From Prevotellaceae bacterium (GTDB lineage Bacteria; Bacteroidota; Bacteroidia; Bacteroidales; UBA932): DNA of 16,564 bases. This document shows positions 9,220 through 16,475 of the stretch, in pieces. The notes beneath the pieces are model-generated. The model was not told the DNA's origin. It saw nothing but the letters and a program-made list of their open reading frames with translations, and ran no database searches. The stretch's first letter is position 1. The number at the start of each line of letters is the position of its first letter. Both the position numbers and the translations under genes were made by a program. The stretch is taken from contig JAITKY010000121.1 in the NCBI GenBank assembly GCA_031278135.1, forward strand, positions 1-16,564, read 5' to 3'.

Positions 9220-9293
9220 GTATAACGGTTAATAATAAAATGCTTTCCCTGCGCGACAAGCCTTGCAAGGACGATGCTTTATTAACCGTATAC
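9220..9293 (+). other. Long imperfect stem-loop between yidC and holA
   Basis: ACGGTTAATAA (9225-9235) pairs perfectly with TTATTAACCGT (9279-9289), and the stem continues outward with GTAT/ATAC after a one-base bulge. The 43-base loop contains a second palindrome, CCTTGCAAGG (9261-9270). It lies 31 bp after the yidC stop and 38 bp before holA. It may end the yidC transcript or form a leader structure for holA. There is no T-run after the stem, and I do not recognise it as a known riboswitch. Confidence 0.55.
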
Positions 9294-9331
9294 TTTAGCA
9301 TACAGACTGTTAGTCCTAAACAAAAGAAGTA

Positions 9332-10381
9332 ATGGCAAAAATCGGGATAAAAGAAGTAATAGCCAAGTACAATCAGATATTGGATGATTTGGAAAAGAAA
9401 ATATATTATCCTGTTTATCTTCTTATGGGCGAGGAACCTTATTATATCGACAAGATATCGGAATATATCGCCGACAATGTTCTCGACAAATCCGAAAGAG
9501 AATTTAACCGGTTGATACTGTATGGTATAGATACCGATGCCCGATCGATAATCTATGCCGCTTCACGTCCTCCGATGATGGCGAGTTATCAACTTGTGAT
9601 TGTGAAAGAAGCGCAAAATCTCAGTTCCGACGACATTGAAAACATGGAATCGTATCTGACATCTCCGCTTGCGACAACAATTCTGGTTTTGTGCTTCAAA
9701 AACAAATCCATCGACAAACGGACAAAAGCATACAAGGCGATCGAAAAAAAAGGCGTCATTCTGGAGACAGCAAAACTGTACGACAACGAAATCGTCACAT
9801 GGACAACAAATTATCTCCGAAAAAAAGGCGCTGCAATCAGTCCTTCGGCGGCGGCGATACTTGCCGACCATATCGGCGCCGATTTAAGCAGAATCGTTAA
9901 CGAACTCGACAAACTGTTTATCCTGTTGCCCGAAAACAACAAGACAATCACTGACGAGCATATCGAAAAAAACATCGGTATAAGCAAGGAATACAACGTC
10001 TTTGCCTTAGGCACTGCTGTTTTGTCGAAAAATACGCTTGTAGCAAACCGGATCATCAACTATTATGCCAAAAACCCCAACAATAACCCGATGATACTGA
10101 TTATTTCGTCGCTGTTTTCGCAGTTTTTGCGGGTATTGAAATATCATGTAATCAAGCGCAACAACTGGGGCATACAAAATAAAGACATTGCCGCTCAACT
10201 CGGAGTAATACCTTTCTTTCTGAAAGATTACGAAGCGGCAGCAACAAAATATCCGATATTGAAAGTCGTTCAAATCATTGAACTACTGCGGGAATACGAT
10301 ATGAAAAGCAAAGGTTGGAACAGTCCCGGAACTCCGGATTCCGAACTGCTCAAAGAACTTGTTTTTAAAATAATGCATTAA
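9332..10381 (+). CDS. holA: DNA polymerase III, delta subunit
   Basis: HolA is the delta subunit of the clamp loader, which opens the beta sliding clamp for loading onto DNA. The 349 residues have the HolA character. An N-terminal AAA+-like domain begins with IYYPVYLLMGEEPYYIDKI, followed by SRPPMMASYQLVIVKEAQNL, the usual PFFxxxRLVIVKxA segment. The middle has HIGADLSRIVNELDKLFIL, matching the GxDLxxxxxELEKL motif. The C-terminal collar domain ends with LREYDMKSKGWNSPGTPDSELLKELVFKI, typical of Bacteroidota members. There is no Walker A motif, as expected for delta. The start ATG at 9332 has no Shine-Dalgarno sequence, normal for this phylum. The small membrane protein gene follows after 14 bp. 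Confidence 0.93.
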   Translation: MAKIGIKEVIAKYNQILDDLEKKIYYPVYLLMGEEPYYIDKISEYIADNVLDKSEREFNRLILYGIDTDARSIIYAASRPPMMASYQLVIVKEAQNLSSDDIENMESYLTSPLATTILVLCFKNKSIDKRTKAYKAIEKKGVILETAKLYDNEIVTWTTNYLRKKGAAISPSAAAILADHIGADLSRIVNELDKLFILLPENNKTITDEHIEKNIGISKEYNVFALGTAVLSKNTLVANRIINYYAKNPNNNPMILIISSLFSQFLRVLKYHVIKRNNWGIQNKDIAAQLGVIPFFLKDYEAAATKYPILKVVQIIELLREYDMKSKGWNSPGTPDSELLKELVFKIMH

Positions 10382-10395
10382 AAAACTTTAAAAGA

Positions 10396-10698
10396 ATGAA
10401 AATAAAAATATTGGAAAAAGATTCTACAGTATTCGGTTTAATTTTGTCGATAGCCTTGCCGCTGATACTTTTTGCGATTGTCTATCTGGTGAAATTTCAC
10501 GATTACGGTTATTCTAACGTCTGGTTGATTCCACAAATCAGGAAAAGCATTCCGAAAATTGTCAGTCTTTGCATTTTCCCGAACGGACTGATATTTTACG
10601 GTTATATACTTGGAAACCGGCTGAGAACGATGCGGGGAATGTTAAGCGGGACAATGATTTTAGCATTATTTGCAGCGGTTTTATTTTTTATTTTATAA
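10396..10698 (+). CDS. Small integral membrane protein of unknown function
   Basis: This 100-residue protein is not one I can name. It has three hydrophobic stretches, about 11-33 (TVFGLILSIALPLILFAIVY), 53-72 and 80-100, with basic residues in the 49-54 and 75-80 connections. The gene starts 14 bp after holA and probably shares its transcript. Its C-terminal coding region carries the promoter of the next gene (-7 box 10696-10703), and its stop at 10698 lies within that box. Codon use resembles the neighbours, which supports a real gene. Confidence 0.72.
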   Translation: MKIKILEKDSTVFGLILSIALPLILFAIVYLVKFHDYGYSNVWLIPQIRKSIPKIVSLCIFPNGLIFYGYILGNRLRTMRGMLSGTMILALFAAVLFFIL

Positions 10699-10703
10699 CT
10701 TTG
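10696..10703 (+). promoter_or_regulatory. -7 box upstream of the small exported protein gene
   Basis: TAACTTTG, followed by C, matches the TAnnTTTG consensus. A TTTG at 10669-10672 could serve as the -33 box, though the 23-bp spacing is a little long. The implied start near 10708 leaves a leader of only about 14 bases before the ATG at 10722, and supports that ATG over the longer open frame starting at 10569. Confidence 0.6.
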
Positions 10704-10721
10704 CGCCAATATTTTTGTACA

Positions 10722-11198
10722 ATGAAACGATTTTTATTGATACCGGTTCTGTTTTTGGCGACTTTGGCAACAGTCGAAGCCGCAAAATTGAAAAATGAAA
10801 TACCGGGAATATGGAGTGTGCTGAAAGTTGAAACAACAGACCAAAACCTTAATGCGATGTTTAAAGACAGCGATTTTTCGAAATTGCTTGTAGAATTTAC
10901 AAAAACCGGCACTGTTTTGATTTTGGGGAAAGATACCGAAACCAAATACCGTGTCGAAGGAAACAAAGTGGTATTGTCGGGAGGCATGATAAAAGACATG
11001 CCGAAAGCCGAAGTGAAAGCAAGCATCAAATCCGACAATCTCACGCTCAACCTGCCGGCAGATCTGGTGAAACAAATTCTGCTGACAGCCAAAGACACGT
11101 ATGTCAAATCGGGAGGTGAAGTTTTTATCGCCAAAATGATAGAAAGTATTGCCACGACATACAGTATCGAAGCGGTAATAACATTAAAGCGTAAATAA
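10722..11198 (+). CDS. Small exported protein, possibly lipocalin-like
   Basis: The predicted protein has 158 residues. It starts with a good signal peptide, MKRFLLIPVLFLATLATVEA, with a V-E-A cleavage motif near residue 20 and no lipobox cysteine, so it is likely periplasmic. The mature part begins with IPGIWSVLKVE and has alternating strand-like segments (LLVEFTKTGTVLIL, TKYRVEGNKVVLSG, DNLTLNLP). This pattern recalls the lipocalin-like small proteins of Bacteroidales that open with a GxW motif, but I cannot assign a domain family. The open frame extends back to 10569 inside the previous gene. The ATG at 10722 is chosen for the signal peptide and promoter position. rnhB begins 2 bp after its stop, so translation is probably coupled. 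Confidence 0.75.
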   Translation: MKRFLLIPVLFLATLATVEAAKLKNEIPGIWSVLKVETTDQNLNAMFKDSDFSKLLVEFTKTGTVLILGKDTETKYRVEGNKVVLSGGMIKDMPKAEVKASIKSDNLTLNLPADLVKQILLTAKDTYVKSGGEVFIAKMIESIATTYSIEAVITLKRK

Positions 11199-11200
11199 TT

Positions 11201-11833
11201 GTGGCAAACAGTCCCGACAAAGTGAAATTACTTATCAACCCGGTCAAGCGAGGACGGGTCGAAGCAGGATGCGACGAAGCCGGACGGGGATGTCTTGCCG
11301 GACCGGTGTATGCCGCAGCGGTTATCCTGCCGGAAAATTTCTTTCATCCCGACCTCAACGATTCGAAACAGGTCAAAAAAACCACACGCGACAAACTGAG
11401 AAAATATATCGAAGAAAACGCTGTCAGTTATGCCGTCGCCTGTGTGGACAACAAAGAGATCGACAAAATCAACATATTAAAAGCTTCCATAGTCGCAATG
11501 CACCGTGCTTTGGATGCTTTGCCGTTGAAACCCGAATTTATTCTGGTCGATGGAAACAAATTTTTTCCCTATAAAAATATTCCGCATATTTGCGCCATCA
11601 AAGGCGATTCGACTTATGCGGCGATAGCGGCAGCTTCGATTTTGGCAAAAACATACCGTGACGAATATATGATGAAAATTGCAGACGAATATCCCGAATA
11701 TATGTGGAATGTAAATAAGGGATATCCAACAAAACAGCATCGTGAGATTATTGATAACGCAGGAATTACGCCATATCATCGTAAAACTTTTGTGAAAATA
11801 AGCGAGAACAGACAACTGAAACTGTTTAACTGA
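11201..11833 (+). CDS. rnhB: Ribonuclease HII
   Basis: RNase HII cleaves the RNA strand of RNA-DNA hybrids and removes single ribonucleotides from DNA. The 210 residues fit the family. The first motif, GCDEAGRGCLAGPV, supplies Asp25 and Glu26; ILVDGN supplies Asp117; and IKGDSTYAAIAAASILAKTYRD supplies Asp136. These are the four metal-binding acidic residues. NKGYPTKQHREII near 172-184 is also conserved. The start is GTG at 11201, two bases after the previous stop; the first in-frame ATG lies well inside the protein, after the catalytic motif, so GTG is the likely start. Confidence 0.97.
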   Translation: MANSPDKVKLLINPVKRGRVEAGCDEAGRGCLAGPVYAAAVILPENFFHPDLNDSKQVKKTTRDKLRKYIEENAVSYAVACVDNKEIDKINILKASIVAMHRALDALPLKPEFILVDGNKFFPYKNIPHICAIKGDSTYAAIAAASILAKTYRDEYMMKIADEYPEYMWNVNKGYPTKQHREIIDNAGITPYHRKTFVKISENRQLKLFN

Positions 11834-11935
11834 ATATTTTGAAGGAAATAAAATTTTGAACATTTGAGATTTTGCTTTGTTCTAACAAGAAGTAAGGTTT
11901 AAAGATATAGCACGTATTGAGTCAAAATTAGCGTG

Positions 11936-11950
11936 TGGCACGATTTTTGC
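11936..11950 (+). promoter_or_regulatory. Candidate sigma-54 (RpoN) promoter upstream of the ECF sigma gene
   Basis: TGGCACGATTTTTGC matches the -24/-12 consensus TGGCACG-N4-TTGC, with the invariant GG and GC exactly 12 bases apart. Transcription would start near 11962, about 80 bases before the ATG at 12042. The 208-bp gap between rnhB and the sigma gene holds no other gene. An enhancer-binding protein would be needed for activity; none is in the window. Confidence 0.65.
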
Positions 11951-11988
11951 GGTAGAAAATAGTAGAATTAAAAATGTATATTAAGTTG

Positions 11989-11996
11989 TATCTTTG
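11989..11996 (+). promoter_or_regulatory. Housekeeping-type -7 box upstream of the ECF sigma gene
   Basis: TATCTTTG fits TAnnTTTG and lies about 46 bases before the ATG. There is no clear TTTG -33 box at the usual spacing. It may be a second promoter in addition to the sigma-54 candidate at 11936. Confidence 0.45.
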
Positions 11997-12041
11997 ATCT
12001 GAAAAATTGAGATTACAAAAATGAATAAAAATTAGAAAGAC

Positions 12042-12548
12042 ATGAAAGCAAGTCAGTTTGATAAAGACCTATTGGAATTGGAGGGCAGTCTGACCCGTTT
12101 TGCATACAGTTTGACTTCCAATGAGAATGATGCGAAAGATTTAGTTCAGGAAACTTTTCTGAGGGCTCTGACCTATAGAGAACAGTATGAGGAAGATACT
12201 AATCTTAGAGCATGGGCATTCGCGATAATGAGAAATACGTTTATCAACAATTACCGTAAAAGCATTAAACATGCGACAACCTTCGATTCGAGCGATAATC
12301 AATTTCTTATCAATAGCCGTCCCGATGAAATAACTCCGGAATCATCATTTTCGGCTAACGAAATCAACAGCAAAATTGATTCTTTAGACCCGGAATTTCG
12401 CATCCCGTTCAAAATGCATACTTCCGGATATAAATATAAGGAAATAGCAGATTCTTTGAACCTGAAAATCGGAACTGTTAAAAGCAGAATTTTCTTCTCA
12501 AGACAAAAATTGATGGATGGCTTGAAAGATTACGACAGAGACAGATAA
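12042..12548 (+). CDS. ECF-type RNA polymerase sigma factor
   Basis: This 168-residue protein directs RNA polymerase to a special promoter set. Region 2 (about 15-80) includes NDAKDLVQETFLRALTY, the core-binding and -10-recognition helices, and LRAWAFAIMRNTFINNYRK. A variable linker (81-107) follows. Region 4 (about 108-163) contains KYKEIADSLNLKIGTVKSRI, the helix-turn-helix that reads the -35 element. The length and the lack of regions 1 and 3 fit the ECF group. No anti-sigma gene sits next to it: downstream is decayed sequence and a convergent gene. It may therefore be controlled by transcription, which the sigma-54 site upstream suggests, or by a distant anti-sigma factor. Its target genes cannot be told. 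Confidence 0.92.
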   Translation: MKASQFDKDLLELEGSLTRFAYSLTSNENDAKDLVQETFLRALTYREQYEEDTNLRAWAFAIMRNTFINNYRKSIKHATTFDSSDNQFLINSRPDEITPESSFSANEINSKIDSLDPEFRIPFKMHTSGYKYKEIADSLNLKIGTVKSRIFFSRQKLMDGLKDYDRDR

Positions 12549-13005
12549 GATTCCTGTCTGCAAGTTAGGGCTCTTGTTGGTTATAATTATCTATTTTCGG
12601 TTCAAAAGACCCGTAAAAACAATATCTTTGGAAACGGTTATCAAGTTTCGGCACTGTTTCGTGAGATACTCGCATCATTATTTCTCTGTAATAATAATCA
12701 ACTGTTTGTATAATGTGTGATTTCCGAAAAAACGCCAGCCATAGAGGCGATTTCGCTGGTCTCAAACGAACTGCTTCTCCGTGCCTTTCGTTACCAAACT
12801 TTCTATCACCTCCCGACTGCCCGAATTTTGGAAACGGGCAAAGGCTCTGATATGTTCTTCATGTTTCTGTCATGTCATTATCATCCCATGCGAAGCTTTC
12901 GGGTTCTATATTGAATCGTGCTTCAGCATCGCTTTTTTTTACATGAACAGGATTGGCTCATGTTCGCGTGCCCAATAGTAAAATCGCATTCCTAATAATA
13001 TTAAT
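12549..13005 (-). other. 457-bp stretch without an intact gene; coding-like minus-strand fragments
   Basis: No whole gene is visible. On the minus strand several short open frames follow each other in shifted phase: 12989-12939 (MRFYYWAREHEPILFM), 12957-12862 (containing KKSDAEARFNIEPESFAWDD), 12869-12765 (containing HEEHIRAFARFQNSGSREVI) and 12765-12565 (66 residues with VDYYYREIMMRVSHETVPKL). The first two meet at an eight-base T-run on the plus strand (12932-12939 region), a likely frameshift site. The compositions look protein-like, so this may be one or two decayed genes. I do not recognise the family. Confidence 0.35.
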
Positions 13006-13716
13006 TTACTGTAAAGAATAAAAATCTTTTGTCACAAATTTATAATCATCGGAATAAGTATTTCCGGTTCTGACGGTCAATGAATGTTCTTCCGCAGGTT
13101 GCGACGTGTAGCCGAGTTCCAGAATTATTCTGTTTACTGGCTTTGTTTCAGTTGGTTTCACATTCAATCGTCTTAACGGGAACAGTTTTTTACCGGCGGC
13201 AATGTCGATGATTGCACTGGCTTTATCTGCGGGAACAATCATGGCGAAACGTCCGTTGTCGTGCAGCATTCGGTGTACACAATCTATCAAATCGCGAAAA
13301 GGCAAACTGTCGTTGTGACGAGCGACATTTCTTTTGCTGTCCTGCGATTTCAACGACTTTTCGAAATATGGAGGATTACAGATTATCAAATCAAAACCTT
13401 TAAGATTTTGTGTAAATGTCCGGATATCAGCATTTACAACAGTAATTCTTTCACTCCATCCGGACGACGATATGTTTTCGGACGCCTGTTCGCAAGCGGT
13501 TTCATCTATTTCGCAGGCAGTTATCTTTGCGTCGGGAATTTTCTGCGCCATCATGAGAGCCAGCAATCCGGTGCCGGTTCCTATGTCAAGCACATTTTTT
13601 TCCGAACTGCTTACCGCCGTCCAAGCGCCAAGCAGGACACTGTCCACGCCAACTTTCATCGCCGTTTTATCCTGTCTGACAGTAAATTGCCTAAACCTGA
13701 AATAATCGTTCGACAT
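13006..13716 (-). CDS. trmN6: tRNA1(Val) (adenine(37)-N6)-methyltransferase
   Basis: This 236-residue class I methyltransferase resembles E. coli YfiC/TrmN6, which methylates N6 of A37 in tRNA1(Val) using S-adenosylmethionine. The N-terminus FRFRQFTVRQDKTAMKVGVDSVLLGAW is the family signature. The SAM-binding motif VLDIGTGTG lies at 42-50, an acidic CEID follows at 68-71, and the catalytic motif is NPPY at 114-117, the N6-adenine signature. All key motifs are present. The gene starts 9 bp after the stop of the Nudix-type regulator on the same strand, so the two probably share a transcript. Other N6-adenine methyltransferases of small RNAs are possible but less likely. Confidence 0.9.
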   Translation of the reverse strand: MSNDYFRFRQFTVRQDKTAMKVGVDSVLLGAWTAVSSSEKNVLDIGTGTGLLALMMAQKIPDAKITACEIDETACEQASENISSSGWSERITVVNADIRTFTQNLKGFDLIICNPPYFEKSLKSQDSKRNVARHNDSLPFRDLIDCVHRMLHDNGRFAMIVPADKASAIIDIAAGKKLFPLRRLNVKPTETKPVNRIILELGYTSQPAEEHSLTVRTGNTYSDDYKFVTKDFYSLQ

Positions 13717-13725
13717 CTTTTACAT

Positions 13726-14478
13726 TCAAATAATACTTTGCAACGCCTCCTCACATTTCTCTCTGTCGAACGAAAACAGCACTGTCGGTTTTTGTCCTGT
13801 TTTCCTGTGATATTCATCCAATTTTATCAGGTATCCCGTTGACAGTATCTTACGCTGAAAATTACGCCGGTCCAATTCTTTGCCGAGTATTGTTTCGTAG
13901 ATAATCCGCAAATCGGACAAAGGAAATTTTTCGGGCAAAAGTTTGTAGCCTATCGGGATTACATCCATTTGTGTCCGGATAGTCGCCAATGCCTTTTCGA
14001 TGATACTGTTATGGTCGGAATACAGCAAAGGGATTTCGTTAATGTTGAACCAACGGAGTTCTTCACTGGTATTTGCACGAATATTTACTCGCGAATATTC
14101 GACCAAAGCGCAATACCCAACGCTGACAAAACGTTGTGCCATCCAATGGTTTACATCGGTAAGCCCCATTTTGGCCATAATATCCCTGTGTTCTTTTGCA
14201 TTTGGACGTAATGTACTGCCAAATGCGTGGAACTGATATAGATAGATATTGTCCAACCCTGTTCTTTTTTTAAGGACACGACATGCAGCGGCATCCATAT
14301 CTTCTTCTTTCATGATGAACCCCACCGGTAACATCCATTTATGGAAGAAATTAAACTTACTTAATAACACTTTCAACATCCTGTCGTGGAATCCGAACAT
14401 TACACAATCGACGGAAATTCCTTGCTGATAAATCGTTTCATTGTACATTAATTTATCTATAATATTTCTCTTTTTCAT
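13726..14478 (-). CDS. NrtR-type transcriptional regulator with a degenerate Nudix domain
   Basis: This 250-residue protein combines an N-terminal Nudix fold with a C-terminal winged-helix region. The Nudix part begins with VDCVMFGFHDRMLKVLLSKF, and KWMLPVGFIMKEEDMDAAAC leads into the Nudix box. The box keeps Gly53, Glu59, Arg67 and Gly74, but the metal-binding REUxEE core reads RVLKKR (67-72), so hydrolase activity is probably lost. The C-terminal part (about 172-245, with PLSDLRIIYETILGKELDRRNFQRKIL) matches the NrtR DNA-binding domain. The NrtR family controls NAD or sugar metabolism; Bacteroides AraR is a known non-catalytic member. Here the effector and targets are unknown. It is transcribed away from ahpF and followed by trmN6. 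The ATG at 14478 is used; one at residue 11 is an alternative. Confidence 0.85.
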   Translation of the reverse strand: MKKRNIIDKLMYNETIYQQGISVDCVMFGFHDRMLKVLLSKFNFFHKWMLPVGFIMKEEDMDAAACRVLKKRTGLDNIYLYQFHAFGSTLRPNAKEHRDIMAKMGLTDVNHWMAQRFVSVGYCALVEYSRVNIRANTSEELRWFNINEIPLLYSDHNSIIEKALATIRTQMDVIPIGYKLLPEKFPLSDLRIIYETILGKELDRRNFQRKILSTGYLIKLDEYHRKTGQKPTVLFSFDREKCEEALQSII

Positions 14479-14500
14479 ATTTAATTCTTTTTTTAAACTG

Positions 14501-14508
14501 CAAAATTA
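14501..14508 (-). promoter_or_regulatory. -7 box for the Nudix regulator gene
   Basis: Read on the minus strand this is TAATTTTG followed by C, matching TAnnTTTG. It implies a start near 14496, about 18 bases before the ATG at 14478. No good -33 box is seen. Confidence 0.5.
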
Positions 14509-14602
14509 GATAAAAAGTTTATATTTTATATCATTTTCAGAAAAAATATTTATTAACAGAATTTGCTATAGACCATATTTATTTATATATAAAAAACATT
14601 GA

Positions 14603-14634
14603 TTTGACTTATGTCAATTAATGGTGTAACTTTG
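14603..14634 (+). promoter_or_regulatory. ahpF promoter with overlapping inverted repeat
   Basis: TTTG at 14603-14606 and TAACTTTG at 14627-14634 are separated by 20 bp, a full match to the Bacteroidota TTTG-N19-21-TAnnTTTG consensus. The inverted repeat TTGAC-TTAT-GTCAA (14604-14617) overlaps the -33 box. Its 5-4-5 geometry is that of CRP/FNR-family operators (FNR consensus TTGAT-N4-ATCAA). Binding there would be expected to block the promoter. The start is near 14640, with the ATG at 14671. Confidence 0.75.
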
Positions 14635-14670
14635 CAGAAATTTTTTTAACATGTTATTTTAAATACTGTT

Positions 14671-16218
14671 ATGTTAGATAATGAAATAAAACAACAATTG
14701 CAAAGTATCTTTGCCAGATTGCAATCCAAATATGTGCTGGATGCAACAATTCCCGTAATACACGAGTCGCGGGACGAATTTATTGATTTTTTAAGCGATG
14801 TGGCTGCAAGTTCCGGCAATATCGAATGCCGAATAAGCGAAGGAACGCAGTTAGCGTTTTCGTTGCTGAAAGACGGCAAAATTACAGGTATCCGTTTTCG
14901 TGGAATCCCTAATGGTCACGAATTTACGTCGCTGATACTTGCGATTCTTAACAGCGACGGTCAGGGAAAAAACATTCCCGACGAGGCTTTGATCGATAGT
15001 GTGAAAGCCTTGAAAGGCAAGATCAATCTCACAACTTATGTTTCACTGACGTGCACCAATTGCCCCGATATTGTTCAATCGTTGAACATTATGGCTTTGT
15101 ACAACGACAATATCTCTCACGAAATGGTTGACGGCGCATTGTATCAGGACGAAGCTAATGCCTTGAATATCCAGGCTGTACCTTCGGTTTTCGCCGACGG
15201 GCAACTGTTACACGTCGGCAGGTCGAACTTCGGTGAATTGCTCGAAAAACTTCATACTCATTATGGTTCCGAAGTACAGGCAAATCAGACCGAAATCAAA
15301 CCGTACGACGTGATTGTTGTCGGCGGTGGACCGACAGGTACATCCGCAGCAATCTATTCGGCACGCAAAGGATTGAAAATCGCCGTATTAGCCGAAAGAA
15401 CAGGCGGACAAGTAAACGATACCGTCGGAATCGAAAACCTGATTTCGGTACCTTATATCACAGGCGCTCAACTCGCCAATCAGTTAAAGACACACGCTCA
15501 ACGTTATTCTATCGATTTGCTGGAACATCGACGTGTCGAAAAAATCACTATCGAAGACAACGAAAAGATCGTATGGATTTCGACAGGCGAAAGATATACG
15601 GCTTCGTCGATTATCGTTGCCACCGGTGCAAGTTGGCGAAAACTCAATGTTCCGGGCGAATCGGAACATATCGGACGCGGCGTTGCTTTCTGTCCACATT
15701 GCGACGGTCCGTTCTATAAAGGGAAGCATGTCGCTGTCGTCGGTGGCGGAAATTCGGGCATCGAAGCGGCAATCGACCTTTCGGGAATATGTTCGAAAGT
15801 GACAGTACTCGAATTTGCCGATCAACTTAGAGCCGACACTGTTTTGCAAAACAACGCCAAAAGTCGTGATAATATCGAAATCATAGTAAGCGCACAGACA
15901 ACGGAAGTCATCGGAAACGGCGAAAAAGTGACGGGAATACGTGTAAAAGACCGCAAAACGGGTACGGAAAACGTAATCGACCTCGACGGGATATTTGTCC
16001 AGATAGGATTAATGGCTAATAGCGGCGTTGTTAAGGATATAGTGAACACAAACAGAATGGGTGAAATCGAAATCGACGCACACTGTCGCACAAACAGACA
16101 GGGAATCTATGCCGCTGGCGACGTTACGAACATCCCGTACAAACAGATTGTAATCTCAATGGGCGAAGGAGCCAAAGCAGCGTTAAGCGCATTCGAAGAT
16201 CGTATTCGAGGTATTTAA
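14671..16218 (+). CDS. ahpF: Alkyl hydroperoxide reductase subunit F
   Basis: AhpF is a flavoprotein that passes electrons from NADH to the peroxiredoxin AhpC. The 515 residues follow the standard plan. An N-terminal tandem thioredoxin-like domain (about 1-200) has the redox pair in SLTCTNCPD (Cys128, Cys131). An FAD-binding motif VVGGGPTG (216-223) is followed by the active-site disulfide CPHC (Cys341, Cys344). An NAD-binding motif VVGGGNSG (356-363) and the FAD motif AAGDVTN (481-487) complete the reductase. All catalytic residues are present, so thioredoxin reductase, which lacks the N-terminal domain, is excluded. In many bacteria ahpC lies directly upstream; here the upstream gene is a divergent regulator and downstream is non-coding, so AhpC must be encoded elsewhere. 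Confidence 0.96.
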   Translation: MLDNEIKQQLQSIFARLQSKYVLDATIPVIHESRDEFIDFLSDVAASSGNIECRISEGTQLAFSLLKDGKITGIRFRGIPNGHEFTSLILAILNSDGQGKNIPDEALIDSVKALKGKINLTTYVSLTCTNCPDIVQSLNIMALYNDNISHEMVDGALYQDEANALNIQAVPSVFADGQLLHVGRSNFGELLEKLHTHYGSEVQANQTEIKPYDVIVVGGGPTGTSAAIYSARKGLKIAVLAERTGGQVNDTVGIENLISVPYITGAQLANQLKTHAQRYSIDLLEHRRVEKITIEDNEKIVWISTGERYTASSIIVATGASWRKLNVPGESEHIGRGVAFCPHCDGPFYKGKHVAVVGGGNSGIEAAIDLSGICSKVTVLEFADQLRADTVLQNNAKSRDNIEIIVSAQTTEVIGNGEKVTGIRVKDRKTGTENVIDLDGIFVQIGLMANSGVVKDIVNTNRMGEIEIDAHCRTNRQGIYAAGDVTNIPYKQIVISMGEGAKAALSAFEDRIRGI

Positions 16219-16292
16219 ATGATATGGTAATTAATGAGGTATAACAAAAAAATGTTACTCTGTCCCCCCCTTCCGTCATTGTGAAGTATGCA

Positions 16293-16373
16293 CGTCATTG
16301 TAGAAAGCGTAGCAACGAAGCAATCCAAGTTATTATCAGCGATTTCCGGATTGCTTCGTGCTTCGCAATGACG
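16293..16373. repeat. REP-like long inverted repeat
   Basis: The left arm (16293-16326) runs from CGTCATTG to GAAGCAATCC and the right arm (16348-16373) from GGATTGCTTCGT to CGCAATGACG, with about 21 bases between. The arms are complementary at both ends, with a few unpaired bases in the left arm. This resembles the widespread bacterial intergenic palindrome with CGTCATTGCGAG...GAAGCAATCC ends. A partial extra end copy (CGTCATTGTGAAG) starts at 16274. It lies 74 bp after ahpF and could end its transcript. Confidence 0.8.
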
Positions 16374-16427
16374 ACGCTACAATTTGAAATATGTTCCATT
16401 TATACTTTATCGTTCATCATTCATCGA

Positions 16428-16470
16428 TCCTATAAGATCATTATAAAGTCCCTATAAGCTCCCTATAAGC
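16428..16470 (+). repeat. Short degenerate 11-bp direct repeats
   Basis: TCCCTATAAGC occurs twice in tandem (16449-16459, 16460-16470). Weaker copies precede it: TCCTATAAGAT (16428-16438) and CATTATAAAG (16439-16448). The period is close to one helical turn. No function is apparent. Confidence 0.6.
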
Positions 16471-16475
16471 TCGTT

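Noticed and set aside
10569..10721. 51-codon N-terminal extension of the exported protein
   Set aside because: It overlaps the membrane protein gene in another frame and would bury the signal peptide; a promoter box lies just before the ATG at 10722.
13261..13842. 193-codon plus-strand open frame
   Set aside because: It is antisense to trmN6 and the end of the regulator gene, both of which have clear family motifs.
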